Below are positions 1 through 11,828 of a stretch of 64,000 nucleotides of DNA, one piece after another (positions within the stretch are counted from its first letter, which is position 1; each line of letters begins with the position of its first letter). This DNA is from Strobilurus pachycystidiatus. Lineage: Eukaryota; Basidiomycota; Agaricomycetes; Agaricales; Physalacriaceae. Under the pieces are notes generated by a model. The model was not told the DNA's origin and ran no database searches. It saw only the letters and a list, made by a program, of their open reading frames with translations. The translations under genes and the position numbers were made by a program. The stretch covers positions 186,001 through 250,000 of the forward strand of contig JAHLMK010000005.1 of NCBI GenBank assembly GCA_019915135.1. The letters run 5' to 3'.

Positions 1-1535
1 TTCTCTTACAACTACGTTCTAGGTACCCTCGCGTAAATCTACACCGGCACAAATCAAGGAAGAGTCGGACGCGAAAGCGGAGAAGAAGAATAAGACGACG
101 ACGACCGACAACAAGGTAGGAGGGATGCTCTTCCTTCTGGTATGACCTTGACAATCCCACAGACTTCGAAGAAGGGTAAACCGAGTGCTCTCCTGTCGGG
201 CTCAGAGTCGGAAGCCCCTGCTCCAAAACCAAAGACCGCAAAGAAGGACGAGCCAAAGGTTGGAGGCTCAACTCTTGTCGAGAGTCTTACTGACGGGATC
301 CGGTCAGGCTGCTCCAAAGAAGGCAAAACCAAATGCGCTTCTATCAGAATCCGAGTCTGAAGCTGTACCTCCTTCTAAGACGAAATCTGTGAAGGAGAAA
401 GTTACAAAGGTAAGCCTTTCCGTTATTCTGCATGAGTCTTCACACCGAGGCAGACATCTGTAAAGCGTAAATCTCCGACTCCGGACTCTGATGGTGAAAA
501 TTCCGACGCCAAGGTTGTACAGAAGGTGAATCCGACGACACTCTTGGTCGTCCTCATCTGAATGTCATCGTTTCCCAGCGCCGTCTTTCAAAGAAGAGAC
601 CTTCGCCACTGTCGGATTCGGAAGGTGAAGAGATACGTGTGCCGCCCAAAGGCAAGCAGGTAGAAGATACGAAGGTGAGTGTACCTGTCTTCCTCAACCG
701 CTCCTTCTCATCCCCTTGTAGCGAAACAGTAAGCGCAAATCAAACACGCTGGACTCCGACGCCGAGACGAAAGCAAAACCAAAGGGAAGTAAGAAGCTGG
801 TCGTCGATTCAGACGAGGATGACGATGGCCCGGTCATCCGACGCAAAAGACCAAGGAAGAGTGTGGCTGAGGAACGTGATTCTGATCTCGAAGCTATGAT
901 GGCGATGAGCGATGATAATGGTCAGTCAAATAAGTCCCTCAGCGAACACAACCGTTCTCAAGTCAACACTACCTAGTCATTCGTGCAACCAAAGAGGAAG
1001 ATCTTCATGTCCAACAAGATGATGACGATGAAGATGTGGAACTCGACCACTCGTCTTCGGAGCGCAAGGAGGACGACGACATGGATGTCGATGTGGCCCC
1101 AGCTCCGAAGAAGAAGCGTAAAGCCAAGGTGGTTGTTCCAGTAGGAAGGAATGGCCTGAAGAAGAGACGCGTCACAAAGCAGAGGGTGGTGAAGGATGCC
1201 AAAGGATACGAAGGTAAAATCACAGCAGACTTTGTCGGCACTCACTCACTTAAGTTTTCACAGGTGACGAGGACTACTCATCATGGGAGTCTGTCAGCGA
1301 GGAAGAGGCCCCCGCACCAAAGAAGTCCAAGGCCAAGTCGAAAGCCAAAGTCAAGGAGGAGGAAGATACCGAAACGGAGGCGCCTCAGGTCAAGGAGAAG
1401 GCAGCAAAGCCTAAGGCAGCGGTGAAGAAGGGGAAAGAAGATGAAGAGACGAAGAAGCCTGCAAAGAAGGCACCGGCTAAGAAAGGACAGCAGAATCTCT
1501 CCGCCTTTTTTGGCAAGAAGGTCCCGGTGAAGTAA
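1..1535 (+). CDS. DNA polymerase delta third subunit (Cdc27/POLD3/Pol32 family), 5' end outside window
   Basis: C-terminal part of a Lys/Ser/Glu-rich nuclear protein; the window opens inside an intron that ends near base 22. The last exon (from about 1264) ends in a PCNA-interacting box, QQNLSAFF, followed by a basic tail and the stop. Just before it is GYEGDEDYSSWESVSEEE. Both features fit the C-terminus of Cdc27/POLD3, the subunit that links polymerase delta to the PCNA clamp. Upstream exons are short, and several end in AAG directly before the GT donor. They encode similar units such as KPSALLSGSESEA and KPNALLSESESEA, so the exons look like repeated modules. The N-terminal polymerase-binding domain is not in the window. 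Other proteins with a C-terminal PIP box are possible, but the GY..DYSSWES context favours POLD3. Confidence 0.8.
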
Positions 1536-1783
1536 CGACAATCTTGTTGATGGTGCTTTTTGTATTCCATGTCGACGCGGCAATTTTCTCTAAAGAGTTA
1601 CCACCGCGTGCTAGTGTAGGGCGATGATCTTTACAGTGCTAGGAAACGAACGTTCGATCGTCTCGAGGCCAGTCGTTAGCCAACAAGATACTCAATGAGA
1701 CAACGTATGAAACTGATCAGAAGAAGGGCCACTTAGATTGCATATGTAGATATCTATACGACCAAGTGTATCTCATATGGAGG
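1536..1783. other. convergent 3' intergenic region
   Basis: Short spacer between the convergent ends of the polymerase subunit gene and amidohydrolase copy 1. No coding signal is seen. A few bases near 1727-1760 resemble the 3' flank of the other amidohydrolase copies. Confidence 0.5.
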
Positions 1784-4700
1784 TCAGAACAAGTCGACAA
1801 CTCCCTTCTTCGGTGAGATGATACCGACAATCTTCGCCTCAAAGTCAAGCACGGTACCGGCCTTCGATACGACCAGGTCATCTGTCGAAGCCTTCACCCC
1901 TAGGAGCTCCTCAAGATTCGTCGAAGCAAGCGCCAGCGCATCAGCCTTGGACAGGCCCGAGAACGCGCTCAGTGCCGCCTGAAATGGGACCAAATCAGCA
2001 CTGGTGCAAGATTGACAATCGGAATCGGAAACTCACCCAACCAACTTCGAACCGCGCATTCGCGGCACTCGATTGCCTCTCGATACCAATGCCAAGGGTG
2101 ATGTTGTGCTTGAGAAGGGAACCCACAATGGTGTCCTCGGTAAGCGGGGGTCCGTGCAGGCTGTGATAGTCATTAGCACCCATGATGGTACGCCTTGATA
2201 CAAAGACATACAGGCGTCTTCCCTCCCATACGTAGGGACCCGGGCGAGAAGGAATCAGAATGACACCTATCCCAGCACCACTGATCTCAGACGCCAAAAG
2301 ATGAGCCTCTGCACCGCCGGCAAAGGTGATCTTCAACGCAGTCCCAGTCGCCGCCTCCACCTCACTCTTCAGGTTGATTAGGGTAGCCATGATATCCGCG
2401 TTGTTAACACGAATGACGAGAGGAATGGCGCCCTACAGCGAGTTGAGAGGGAAAGTAAGAGACGAGAGGCGGATACGCACCTTCCGAACTTCCTCGAATG
2501 CAGGACCTTTGAGCAAAAGTGCACGCAGTGCGGCAATCTGTGTACTGACGCTAGCTCCGGAGGCCATGCTAACCGTAACATGCAGAGCCGCTACTTCCTG
2601 CACAACGGCGCCGTCTTCAAGCTTGTGTGCCGAACCAGTGGAAAAGACAGTGCTGTACCCAGAGATGAAAGACGCTCCAGTCGGAGCCGTGATGCCCGTC
2701 GTTACGCCGGAACGGTACGCCAAACTGTGCGACAGTCATTATGAAACCAGTGAAGGCATTGAAAGTGATATCACGCACAGCATATCCCGAGATTCGAAGA
2801 GCAAGCCGTCAGCTGCGTGTATGATCGCGTCTGGTCCTAGGATTGCAGGAAGGCTACCAGTTAAGGCATCAGGAGCTGAGCCATCGTTCGTGGTATGCTC
2901 CGATGTGATGTGTTCTAAACCTAGAGGGCTACCGTAGCTGACAAGGCCAGGACTGCAAGATCGTCAGTCTGTGCCCATTTGCGTTGATACCGCTTACGAT
3001 ATAGAGCCACCCTCCAAATCAATATGATGGGCTGACGCGTAAGCTGGAGAAAAGGCCTCTGGACAGGAACCGCTGCATACAACCCTTCCTTCGTTCACGA
3101 CAACGACTCCACCTGCACCCGCTGCGGATAAGGAATCAACGATGTTCTGCCCTTCCTTGACAAACAGGCTGGAGACGTTTGTGAACACTACAATATCGTT
3201 CGTTTTTCTGAAGGGCTTGAGGGGAGGAAGGCCGTCATATTTGAGCGCATCTTCGGCTTCCTTGTCAAAGTTCGGTGTCTGTGGCGCTTCCTGGAACGCA
3301 GCAGGCTTAGTGACGGAGTAAGGAGCTTCCAATTGAGCAATGCCGTCGATGTATACTTGCTTTGGGGTCGCGCCAAGAGCGAGCGGGTGGCTATCCCAGA
3401 TGACAATGTCAGCATCGTATCCTATTTGCCCATCAGCCTGTGCATCGCTGCAGTGCGGTCGCGACATATACCTGGCTTGATGAACCCTACACGGTGCCCC
3501 ATACCAGCGACGGTAGCGGGTGTCGATGTGACAGAGGCCAAAGCAAGATTACTGGGAAGGCCATACTAGGAGGGAGGAGTTAGAGGGGTGAGAGAGAAGG
3601 AAAATGATTTCGCACATAATGAGCTTGTTGGGCTTCGTGGAGGAGGTACCGAGAGTTGATGACCGGATGATCGCTCTGTAGAGATTTGCGTTAGACGGTG
3701 GACAAGGAATGTGTAGACTTCGTACCTTTAATACGACCTTGATTCCCTTCTCAGCTAGAATCTTGGGGGCGAACGGTGAGCCCCGGTAAGATTCACGCTT
3801 ATAACGTGCAGAAGTTGCGAAGATAGCTGCGGCTGGCGGTCCACCTGAGAGCCGACGGTCAGCAGGGATCCTAAAGTTTCGTTCAAGAAGCCTACCGTAA
3901 ACCTTCTTGAGGGTATCAGTAACAAGATAACTTTCATGCGTGTGGTGGAAGGCAGCGATCGGGAACTTGAACTCGTTCGTCAACTAATGGCCCACTTTAG
4001 TAAGACTCTTTTGAGAACAGTTACATTCACTGACTCGTGCAATATCGTCCAGGTCCACCGCCTCGTAGCAATGATTATGGATCTAGGGCGCTATCAAGCG
4101 ACGGACCGGCCGCTGAAAAAAAAAGAGAATACCTTGACTCGTCCTCGGAGAACGTCGACGAGAGCCTCCCATTGCAGATCATCTGGAAATTCCTCAAGGC
4201 CATTCCATTGTCCTGCTATAGCTGCGGAGCAGTATGCGTCCTGCTTCTCTTTGATTATACGCGCCTTGTTATAGGCTTGACGGAAATGCCAGATGGTATC
4301 CATCCGGGTTTGGCCATAGAAATTACCTGTATAAATTCAGTGAATACTTTCGTTATAAGGAGGTGGATATATAAACTTACTCGGATTTTCGCCACATGCA
4401 TGTCTGTCGAGGTGTTAAACCATCTAATGAAATGTGATAGAGACTGCGTACTTCATTTGCCTCCATCGTGGGGGTAAAGATGGATCTACTTGGGTGCCGT
4501 TCACAATGGAGTGTGGAGGCTCCAGCAGCATCGAAGAAGGAGACTTTTCGGCAGTCGGTCGATACTTGATAACGAAAGCTTGTCCGCCGATTGCATTCGC
4601 AGACCCTGGAAGGACTAGACCGGTCGTGACTCCTCCGGAGACGACGGGTTCATATGAATCGTCGTGGGTGTTCAATGCGTCCAAACTGCGTAGCCAAGGC

Positions 4701-5288
4701 TGTATGTCGCCTTTGCGAGAGTTAACGTCAAACGCGCCATCGAGCATTGGCAGGCTGTACACGCCCACGTGCGAGTGCAAGTCAAAGATCCTGATGAATT
4801 GAGGGGTGAGCATTCGTTGGACGCGTCTGGCTGAATGCGCACCCAGGAGAAACCCAAGCGCCCATCGCGTCGTATTCGACCAAGTCCGAGTAAGCAACCA
4901 ACGCGTCCGGCGAGACAGAACCGACTTGCTGGATGATGCCTTTGTGGAGTAGCAAGTCACCTTTGACAACTTCATAGCCGTCGACATTTCCTGTCCAAAT
5001 CGTCGCGTTCTTGATGTATACCGGCTTTGTGCCTTCCACGAAGCGGTCTGACTGAGTCCGACTGTAGAAATCCGGTGGCGGTCCTGGCTTCATTGTCAGC
5101 TGCTGACATTTCGAGAGCGTCTCTGCAGCGTGCAGTGGTACACTGGCAGACTCTCTGTCCAAGTGTGGTCCAAGCAGAAAACTCGAGAACGATATGCCAC
5201 CGAGCAGCAACGCTCCGGCGCCGAGGAGGCGATTGGTCCTGTTCAGCCTCCTGCGCGGGACAGGCGCAGGTATCGCCTTCTCTGCCAT
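1784..5288 (-). CDS. membrane-anchored amidohydrolase, copy 1 (AH1; the type annotated in mushrooms as 'carbohydrate esterase family 9')
   Basis: Multi-exon gene for a large metal-dependent hydrolase of the amidohydrolase superfamily. Residues about 20-42 form one hydrophobic segment (LLGAGALLLGGISFSSFLLG) after an Arg-rich start, a likely signal anchor. The metal-site motifs appear in the usual order: HxH in DLHSHVGV, His in HNHCYE, His in AAFHHTHE and Asp in KSDHP. A second composite-domain half follows (VVVVNEGRVVCSG, GVTTGITAPTG) and the protein ends in GVVDLF. All exons read open when joined at GT-AG sites. It is one of three paralogues in this window; AH2 at 37.7-41.2 kb is very similar. 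Its start codon lies 200 bp from the divergent amino acid transporter. The substrate cannot be read from sequence: imidazolonepropionase, N-acyl amino acid deacylase and N-acetylglucosamine-phosphate deacetylase are relatives. Confidence 0.85.
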
Positions 5289-5487
5289 GGCGGTAAGACG
5301 GAAAGGCTATTACTTCAAATTCTCATGGCTGGCTTGATAGGTGCACATGCAAGCAGGACCTGGAGGCAGGCAATTCCGTCGGAGCTCGGGCCGCAGAGCC
5401 AAGCGAGGGGCTCCTTCCACGTGTCACTGATTCTGAATTGTGACTCGGGTCCATGATCCGCTCAAAGTCAAGCAGCTCGCCGACGGC
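5289..5487. promoter_or_regulatory. shared divergent promoter region, AH1 / amino acid transporter
   Basis: The 199 bp between the two start codons must hold both promoters. The part next to AH1 is recognisably similar to the bases just upstream of the AH2 and AH3 start codons (a GAGAATTT-like stretch, then a pyrimidine-rich CTTAC run before ACC/GCC ATG). This proximal promoter was therefore duplicated with the genes. No TATA box was recognised. Confidence 0.5.
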
Positions 5488-7538
5488 ATGCCCTATCAGC
5501 GTGTTGGCTTGATCACCGAAAGGTCATGTAATCTGCATCCCACACTTGACGGTCACCTCGATCGTCGTCCTCCTCTTTCTGTGTCTATTCCCTCCGGTGC
5601 TGCGACCACTGCTGAGGCAACGGAACATAAGGAATTCTCTCTGGACGCTCAGAGTGACTACTACGAGATGGTCGACTATGGTACAGCAAAGCACAGTGGG
5701 GAAGACGACCCCGAGCCGACGAGCCCCGAAGGCGCTGGGGAGTCAAGCGCTCTGCTAGGCGGCGCACCGGTCAAGAGGGAGCTGAGTGATGGACAAGCAA
5801 CGATAGTCAGCTGCGTCAGCAACCTCTGCAATACAATCATTGGGAGCGGTCAGTACACTTCGTCTATTATCTGTAGTGTTTATTGAACTCTTGTACAGGA
5901 ATGTTGACCTTTCCTCTCGTGAGTATCACTCAGAGGCGTCCCCAGCTCACTTAATCAATGTGGCGTCTTAGGCCATGGCTTCAGCTGGTATCCTTCCGGG
6001 CATAGTGACTTGCTTGTTCTCCGGAACTGTCGCAGCCTTCGGGCTGTATCTCCTCTCTTTGTGTGCAGCTAGAGCACCACATAGACGGGCGTCCTTCTTC
6101 ACGGTTGCCCAACTTACATTCCCTAAAGCAGCTATCTTCTTTGACGCGGCTATCGCTACCAAATGCTTTGGCGTATCTATAAGGTTCGCGTTTAACTTCA
6201 ATTCGGGCTAATGTCACGTCTGATTCACGCGCTTCAGCTACTTGATCATTATCAAAGGTCTTATGCCCAATGTTGTCGCGTCACTGTACCACGATATCTC
6301 ACCCGGAACACCTGTTCCTGCATGGGCTCTTTCCGGACGGACCTGGATCACACTGTTCATGATCGTTCTCGTTCCTTTGGCCTTCTTGAAGCATCTCCAC
6401 AGTCTCCGTCACACTAGCTACATCGCTTTGTTTTCAGTTGGTTCGTGTCGTGTCTTCATGATCTACCTGGCCCGTTAATCCGGTTGTCTGATAGGGTATT
6501 TGATCCTCATCGTGATTACGACCTACTTCTGGCCCTTGGAGAACATGCCGGAGAAGGGCGAAGTGCATCTTATACACTTTACGCCGGGTTTCGTCTCGAC
6601 GTTCCCCGTGCAAGTGTTCGCATTCACATGTGCCCAGAACGTGAGTACCGTGGTTTTCGAATCAGAGGCGCCTTCTCACGTTCACCGTACTAGTTGTTCC
6701 CCCTGTACAATGAACTGAAGAGCAATAACCAGCAGAGGATGAACATCGTTGTTGGGGCGTCAATAGGAACTGCCACCTTGACTTATGAGATCATCGCAGT
6801 GTTCGGATACCTGACGTTTGGTTCCACTGTGAGAGAACTTGGTCGTCTTCTCTTTGACAGTTACTGAGTTGTCATGAATAGGTCGGAGCCAACATAATTG
6901 CGATGTACCCGTCAACGTCGCTCTTCATTGCGATTGGCCAATTAGCCATCGTTGTTCTGGTGCTGTTCTCTTACCCATTGCAGGTCCATCCGTGTCGCAA
7001 CTGTCTCGACAAGGTCTTCCATGCTGGGGATTCTGGCAAGGCTGAAGTCGAGGGAGAAGAAGTCGATCATGATGAACATGCTATAGTCGAGATGTCTGTC
7101 CTCAAACACACGCTCCTGACGTTTGCCATTGTTGCGAGCGGGTTCACCATTGCTTACTTTGTAGATGATCTCCAAATGGGTAAGTTCCTTGACTCTGAAT
7201 GGTTTGCCTTGCTGATCTTGCGTGATTAGTCTTGTCCTTTGTCGGCTCTACCGGCTCGACAACTATCTCGTTCATCCTTCCTGGCTTGTTCTACTGGAAG
7301 GTACGACTGAACGCTTTCGAGAAATGACCTGATCCTGACTGTATATGCTAGCTGACTCGGAATGATGCGCACGGCAAGACGATGAATGCCCTGGCATTGG
7401 CTCTGATGATTTACGGATGCTGCATCTTTGTATTTTGGTAAGTCATTGATTAAGTCTGAGAACCGCGCTGATTTGCGGGATAGTCTCGGTTTCAATATCT
7501 ACAGTGCCGTCACTTCAGGAGGAGGGCCAGCGCATTAA
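5488..7538 (+). CDS. vacuolar amino acid transporter, AVT/SLC38-like (AAAP family)
   Basis: Integral membrane amino acid transporter, probably in the vacuolar membrane. After a hydrophilic N-terminus of about 100 residues, ending in an acidic Ser/Pro-rich part, the first helix carries the family signature CVSNLCNTIIGSGMLTFPLA. About ten further hydrophobic segments follow, for example YLIIIKGLMPNVVASLY, TSYIALFSVGYLILIVIT, FVSTFPVQVFAFTCAQN and SLFIAIGQLAIVVLVLFSYP. The motif spans three exons, including a 20-nt exon at 5899-5918. A charged loop (EVEGEEVDHDEHAIVEM) separates later helices. The start ATG at 5488 is the first in frame; an upstream exon cannot be excluded. It is transcribed divergently from AH1. 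Known relatives are the yeast AVT proteins, which export amino acids from or import them into the vacuole; the direction here is not decidable. Confidence 0.85.
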
Positions 7539-7924
7539 ACGTGTACCACTTTGTTACATAGATGACATGCTCTTGTTCTGAGGGGCATACTTGCAATTGT
7601 GACCTGAACTTTATTTAAATTACGTTCTTGTCGTGTCATCTACCTTCGCTAGGTGTCAATTGGGCACACTAGGCCCTCCGTAGTGGACAATGAGTTGTTA
7701 ACACGATAATTCGCTCGCAAGCAGTGGAAAGACGTAATGCGGACCGTGAGAACCACTTACTCAATTCATCACCAGGCGGCATGGGGTCGATTTCGCTTTT
7801 CCTCATTGCGCCCAAACCTGATATGTCTTGAACTCCATGCCGTCGACGTCGTTGCCTTGACCGCGCCAGCCTCTCGAGCCCCTCGCTACTTGCCTTCTTT
7901 CCTTTAGCCCCTCCTGCGCCCTGG
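7539..7924. other. intergenic, nothing recognised
   Basis: Spacer of 386 bp between the transporter stop and the R3H-SUZ gene start. No supported coding sequence. It should contain the transporter 3' end and the promoter of the next gene. Confidence 0.5.
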
Positions 7925-10781
7925 ATGTCGTCCGGTGCGTCGTCTAGTCGATCCATCTTGTCTCTCTACCACCATCACTGACCGTTTATCAGAGCAGACC
8001 AGCCTGCCCCCGCCCCCGGTCCCGCCGGCTTCGTGCCCCATCGACTCGCGCTCGACGTCGCCGCCAGCCCAGCCCATGCCCGAACCGACGATGGTGCAGT
8101 CTTTGACCGCTGCGTCGACCTCTGCCGGCTCTGGCCCCGCACTGCCTCTCTACACCGCGCCATGCGACACCCCCCATACACCAGCAGAGGGCTTCAATCC
8201 CAATGCCCCTGTGTTTACCCCCGCCGCCGAAGCACTGCCTGCCAACGGCAGCAACGGCGACCATTCAGCCACAGATGGCGCCCTGTCCAGTGCCTCGCCA
8301 GATATTGACCCACAAATATTGGAGGCACTTCGCAGCAAGGACAGGATATACGTTCTGAAGCTGGGAGAGCAGATGGAGTCGTTGATTGCCGAGCGAAGGT
8401 GAGCCATCGCTCTAAGCGCCCTTCCGCACCCCTCCGCCGCCGTCACGCGATGCCATACGAACGCCTCATTTTTTCCATCTCGTCGATCCTGTTTACTCAT
8501 CCTCGTTCATTTCCGCAGATTTCGCATCGATCTTTCTCCTTCGACTTCGTACCAGCGTCTCCTCGTCCATCGCTGCTCGGCGTATTACAGACTTATCCCC
8601 GAGAGCGACCCCGTGAGCAAGGGCATCTTCGTCTCAACCACAACAGAGAGTCGGATGTAAGCCATCGTCCATTACTCGCAACCTGGTCTAATCTCCGAGT
8701 GTAGCCCTCCGCGGAGACTTGCCGACCTGGTGCCTGCTGAATTCAATGCTCCTCCTGCCTTCCAAATCATGCGGCGGTCATCCCAAAATCGAAGACAGAA
8801 GCCTCTTTCACAGGCTGGCTCTGTCGCAGGTGATGACGCCGATTACTCTGACGTCGAACCCTCAGAGGCAGGCAGCATCGGCGGACGCTCCAGTGCAACG
8901 GGCGGCAGCAACAAGAAGCGTATGACCATCGAAGAGCGTGAGGCCGCGTATAATGAAGCCCGGTCACGCATCTTCATGGACTTTGAGGAAAAGGAGAAGG
9001 AAAAGGAAAAGGACATGAGTAGCTCGTCCTCTCTCAGTGTCGTCTCCGGTTCTGCCTCCACTAGTGGCAGTGTCGGCGATATAGATGATTCGGTCAGCTC
9101 TGTTGCTACGGAAAGCGAGTGGTCAGCGCCTTCATTCAAGAAAGGAAGGTCGAGCGCATCAACTCGCTCTGTGAGGTCCTCCGTTCAATCTTTCTCCTCA
9201 AATGGGGCAGGCAGCTCTCGCAACTCTCGCGCACCGTCTCCTTCATTCACGTATCCCACTCTTTACGAACCCAATGCACCGGGCCCCTCGTACGACTCGG
9301 TGGCGCCTATTATGCCCGCCGGTGCACCCGGGTACCAGCCCACACATTACTTCTATCCGTACGGCCCAGGTCAACCTCAGCACCCTGCCGGCTACCTTGC
9401 GCCTTACCCACCCTATTACGGGTATCCCTATCCTCCTCCTCCTCCTCCTCAACCGAATCCTTCCGACCCGGCCTCGCCGACAAACGGGGAGATGTACGCT
9501 CCTCATCCAGTGTACCATAGTGCCTACTCTTGGCCGCCTCCTCACCATCAACCGCCGCCGCCTCATCCAATACCACCGACGTCTCCCAACGAAAACGGTG
9601 CGCCACCACCGAACCAAAATCCTGCTCCTTATCCTCAACCCTATGGACCTTCGTCCCCCATGTACATGTACCCCATGCCTGGGTACTATCCGCCTCCGCC
9701 ACCTGCTGGCCAGCCCATGATGCATGGCTTGCCGCCGCCGCCGCCTCCTCCCATGGGTCAACTCTATGATCCTCGCGCTGACCCATCTTATGAGCACGGT
9801 GATCATCTCAACCATAACGGTGGGAGAGGCGGTTATGGAGGCAATCGTGGACACCCACGAGGTGCTCCTTTCAATGGTAATGGCAAAGGCGCTCGCAGTA
9901 ATCCCCCTCAACCCCGCCATGCTTGGAGTTTTGGTCCTGGTGTCAGCAACGGTGGCTTTAACAACGGTGGTCCTGGTGACATTGGGCCTCGATTCAACAA
10001 TAATCGTAGGCAGTCCAACCACAGCAGTGGTAGCAGCTCTGGGAACTACCGATCTTCATCAAATTGGGACGAAGTCTCGTCGACCGCCGTAAGATGAAGT
10101 TCTTTGTTGTGTGTTTTCTGCTTCTAACATCTATCCGTCCCCCTCTAGTCATCCTCGACGACGTCCTCGTCATCACGAAGAACATACACGTCTTCATCTT
10201 CGCAACACCCACTCCCGCCGAGACCAGACTGGGCCGTAGGTCTTAAACCGGAACCTACGCTTCACTCGACCAATCGCCACCACGAGTCCCGTTCGCCTAT
10301 ATCTCCCTCTCGTAGCGGTGGTTCTTCGCACTCTTTACCATCCTCCCGGCGTTCTCCAGGCAACCCGCCTCTGCAGTCGAACGACTTCCCGCCACTTTCC
10401 ACCCTTTCACCTTCGGAGAAGCGTGCTCCGACCGTTGCTGGCGCCTGGACGAATCCATCTGCTACTAGGTCCTTGGTGACCGGATCTAGCCAGGGAAATG
10501 CTCTGGTCAACCACTTCAACCCGAATACCAACCGGCTCGAGGAGGCGGACCGGTTCGAGCGACCGCCGCCTCGCGCTGCGGAGTTGTACAACCCCAAGAT
10601 CGCCAAGCGGTCATCGAGCAACAACAGCGCAAAGCAGCAAGATAAAGATGACAATAGACGTGGCCGTGACGCTGTCGGGATGATTCTGGCTGAGCAGGTT
10701 CGAGGTCTGTCCATCGAGAGTCCCGCATTGTTAGATGCTTCTGGGCAGCACACCCAGGAACCCGCAGTAGTGCAGACGTAA
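7925..10781 (+). CDS. R3H and SUZ domain RNA-binding protein (R3HDM/encore-like)
   Basis: Start chosen at 7925: ATG TCG TCC G, then a 58-nt intron (7935-7992, GTGCGT...ATCAG), puts the long Pro/Ser-rich N-terminus in frame. The R3H domain spans two exons: DPQILEALRSKDRIYVLKLG, then after the intron near 8399-8518 the core RLLVHRCSAYYRL, in which the spaced R and H fit the R3H signature, and then ESDPVSKGIF. A SUZ-type segment follows near 8920-9010 (MTIEEREAAYNEARSRIF). The remainder is low complexity: Pro/Tyr-rich (9240-9780), then Gly/Asn-rich with RGG-like parts. After the last intron (about 10090-10147) comes an Arg/Ser/Pro-rich tail with RPDWAVGL and a C-terminal EQVRGLSIES. R3H and SUZ domains bind single-stranded nucleic acid, so a role in mRNA metabolism is likely. 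The low-complexity part could support condensates (inference). Confidence 0.85.
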
Positions 10782-11198
10782 AAGTTTTGTATCTTAAACT
10801 GACGCTGATATAGTAGTAGTGTTACAGTTTAGTGTTTTGTGTTAGCTATCGAGTGTTGTTTCTTCTTACATAACATATTTCTTGTACGGTGTGGTAGTGC
10901 TTATCGTAGTCTATTTAGAGTAGTGGCGAAGAATATAGGTTGCGATTCTTGAGAAACGTTTGAGGACCGGGAGATGCCGAAGGCGTTTGATCGTCTGATC
11001 CGTGTGCCTGTCAAGACTCAATGTGCGGGGAAGCTGTGTGAACATTCAAACAAGCTAACATCTCTGCTAGTCAGACAATCCTGCATCGATAGTACATACT
11101 GTACTTCCTGCAGACATAGATACAGCATTGACGAGTCAAGGATGGTTACATAAAGACGGCTCGCCGTGAAACAACCTCAAGGCGAATTCAATTTCACC
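10782..11198. other. intergenic, nothing recognised
   Basis: Downstream region of the R3H-SUZ gene. It is AT-richer, with TAGTAGTAGTG and GTGTTTTGTGTTAG-like tracts typical of a 3' UTR. No coding signal is seen. Confidence 0.5.
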
Positions 11199-11712
11199 AC
11201 TCCCGGACACCCGGACGAGGACCCCGGAATATACCCTAACATCGTTGATCCCAAATTTGCCCAAATTTCGCCTTCCATGTCCGGACAGCCGGTCGTGCCA
11301 TGTCCGGATTTTTCACCAAGCTTTCGTCAAAAATTTCGCTCATGTCCGGATTTTTGGACCAAGGTTTCTTCGGCCCGAAGTTGCCGAGGTCCTAATTTCG
11401 CCCTGATTGGATCTTCCGAGGGCGGTTTCTGATGGAATTGAACGAGTGACCGTCAGAAAGCGCAAAGGGCGCTCGCGCAGGCCCGTTGAGCCATGTTTGT
11501 ACGCTTATGGCAAGCTGGTGTCCGGATTCCGCGACGAGGGTGTAAGACCAGCGGTCGCTCATGTCCGGACAAAGACTCATGGTTTGGCTTGCTCAGAGGC
11601 CTCCATGTCCGGATTCTCCTCAAGGTATGAGCTAAAATTTTCCTCCCCATGTCCGGATTTGGGACCACCGATGCTGGGGTATATTCCGGGGTCCTCCCGG
11701 ACGACAGGTGTA
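11199..11712. mobile_element. MITE-like element with terminal inverted repeats
   Basis: About 0.5 kb bounded by a perfect 20-bp inverted repeat: GAGGACCCCGGAATATACCC at 11217-11236 and its reverse complement at 11677-11696. Outside each copy lies an imperfect CCCGGAC-rich extension. There is no transposase frame, so it would be non-autonomous. The interior carries a 10-bp motif repeated in one orientation (separate entry). The right end is about 120 bp upstream of the xylulokinase start codon, so it may supply regulatory sequence to that gene. The exact termini and target-site duplication were not determined. Confidence 0.6.
11276..11657 (+). repeat. six dispersed copies of CATGTCCGGA inside the MITE-like element
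   Basis: Exact CATGTCCGGA occurs at 11276, 11299, 11341, 11560, 11604 and 11648, all in the same orientation. A partial TGTCCGGA copy is near 11519. The core TCCGGA is palindromic. Spacing is irregular (23, 42, 219, 44 and 44 bp), so it is not a simple tandem repeat. Subterminal motif repeats of this sort are known as transposase-binding sites in several DNA transposon families; that role here is inference. Confidence 0.8.
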
Positions 11713-11828
11713 CATAGACCCCACTGTCATTGGACCATCTTTGTAGCGGGGAGCCCCGCGGGCCGGCATATTAAAAGCCTGGTATGTTTTCCGAGCTTTC
11801 ACCGTTTCCCTTCTACTTTGTTTCTATC

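Noticed and set aside
9430..9460. CCT repeat as a microsatellite of interest
   Set aside because: It codes for a polyproline stretch in the R3H-SUZ protein and is ordinary for such low-complexity regions.
9243..10022. 259-codon open frame on - with Arg-rich sequence
   Set aside because: Antisense shadow of the Pro/Gly/Tyr-rich R3H-SUZ coding exon; composition is just the complement of CCT/CCG repeats.
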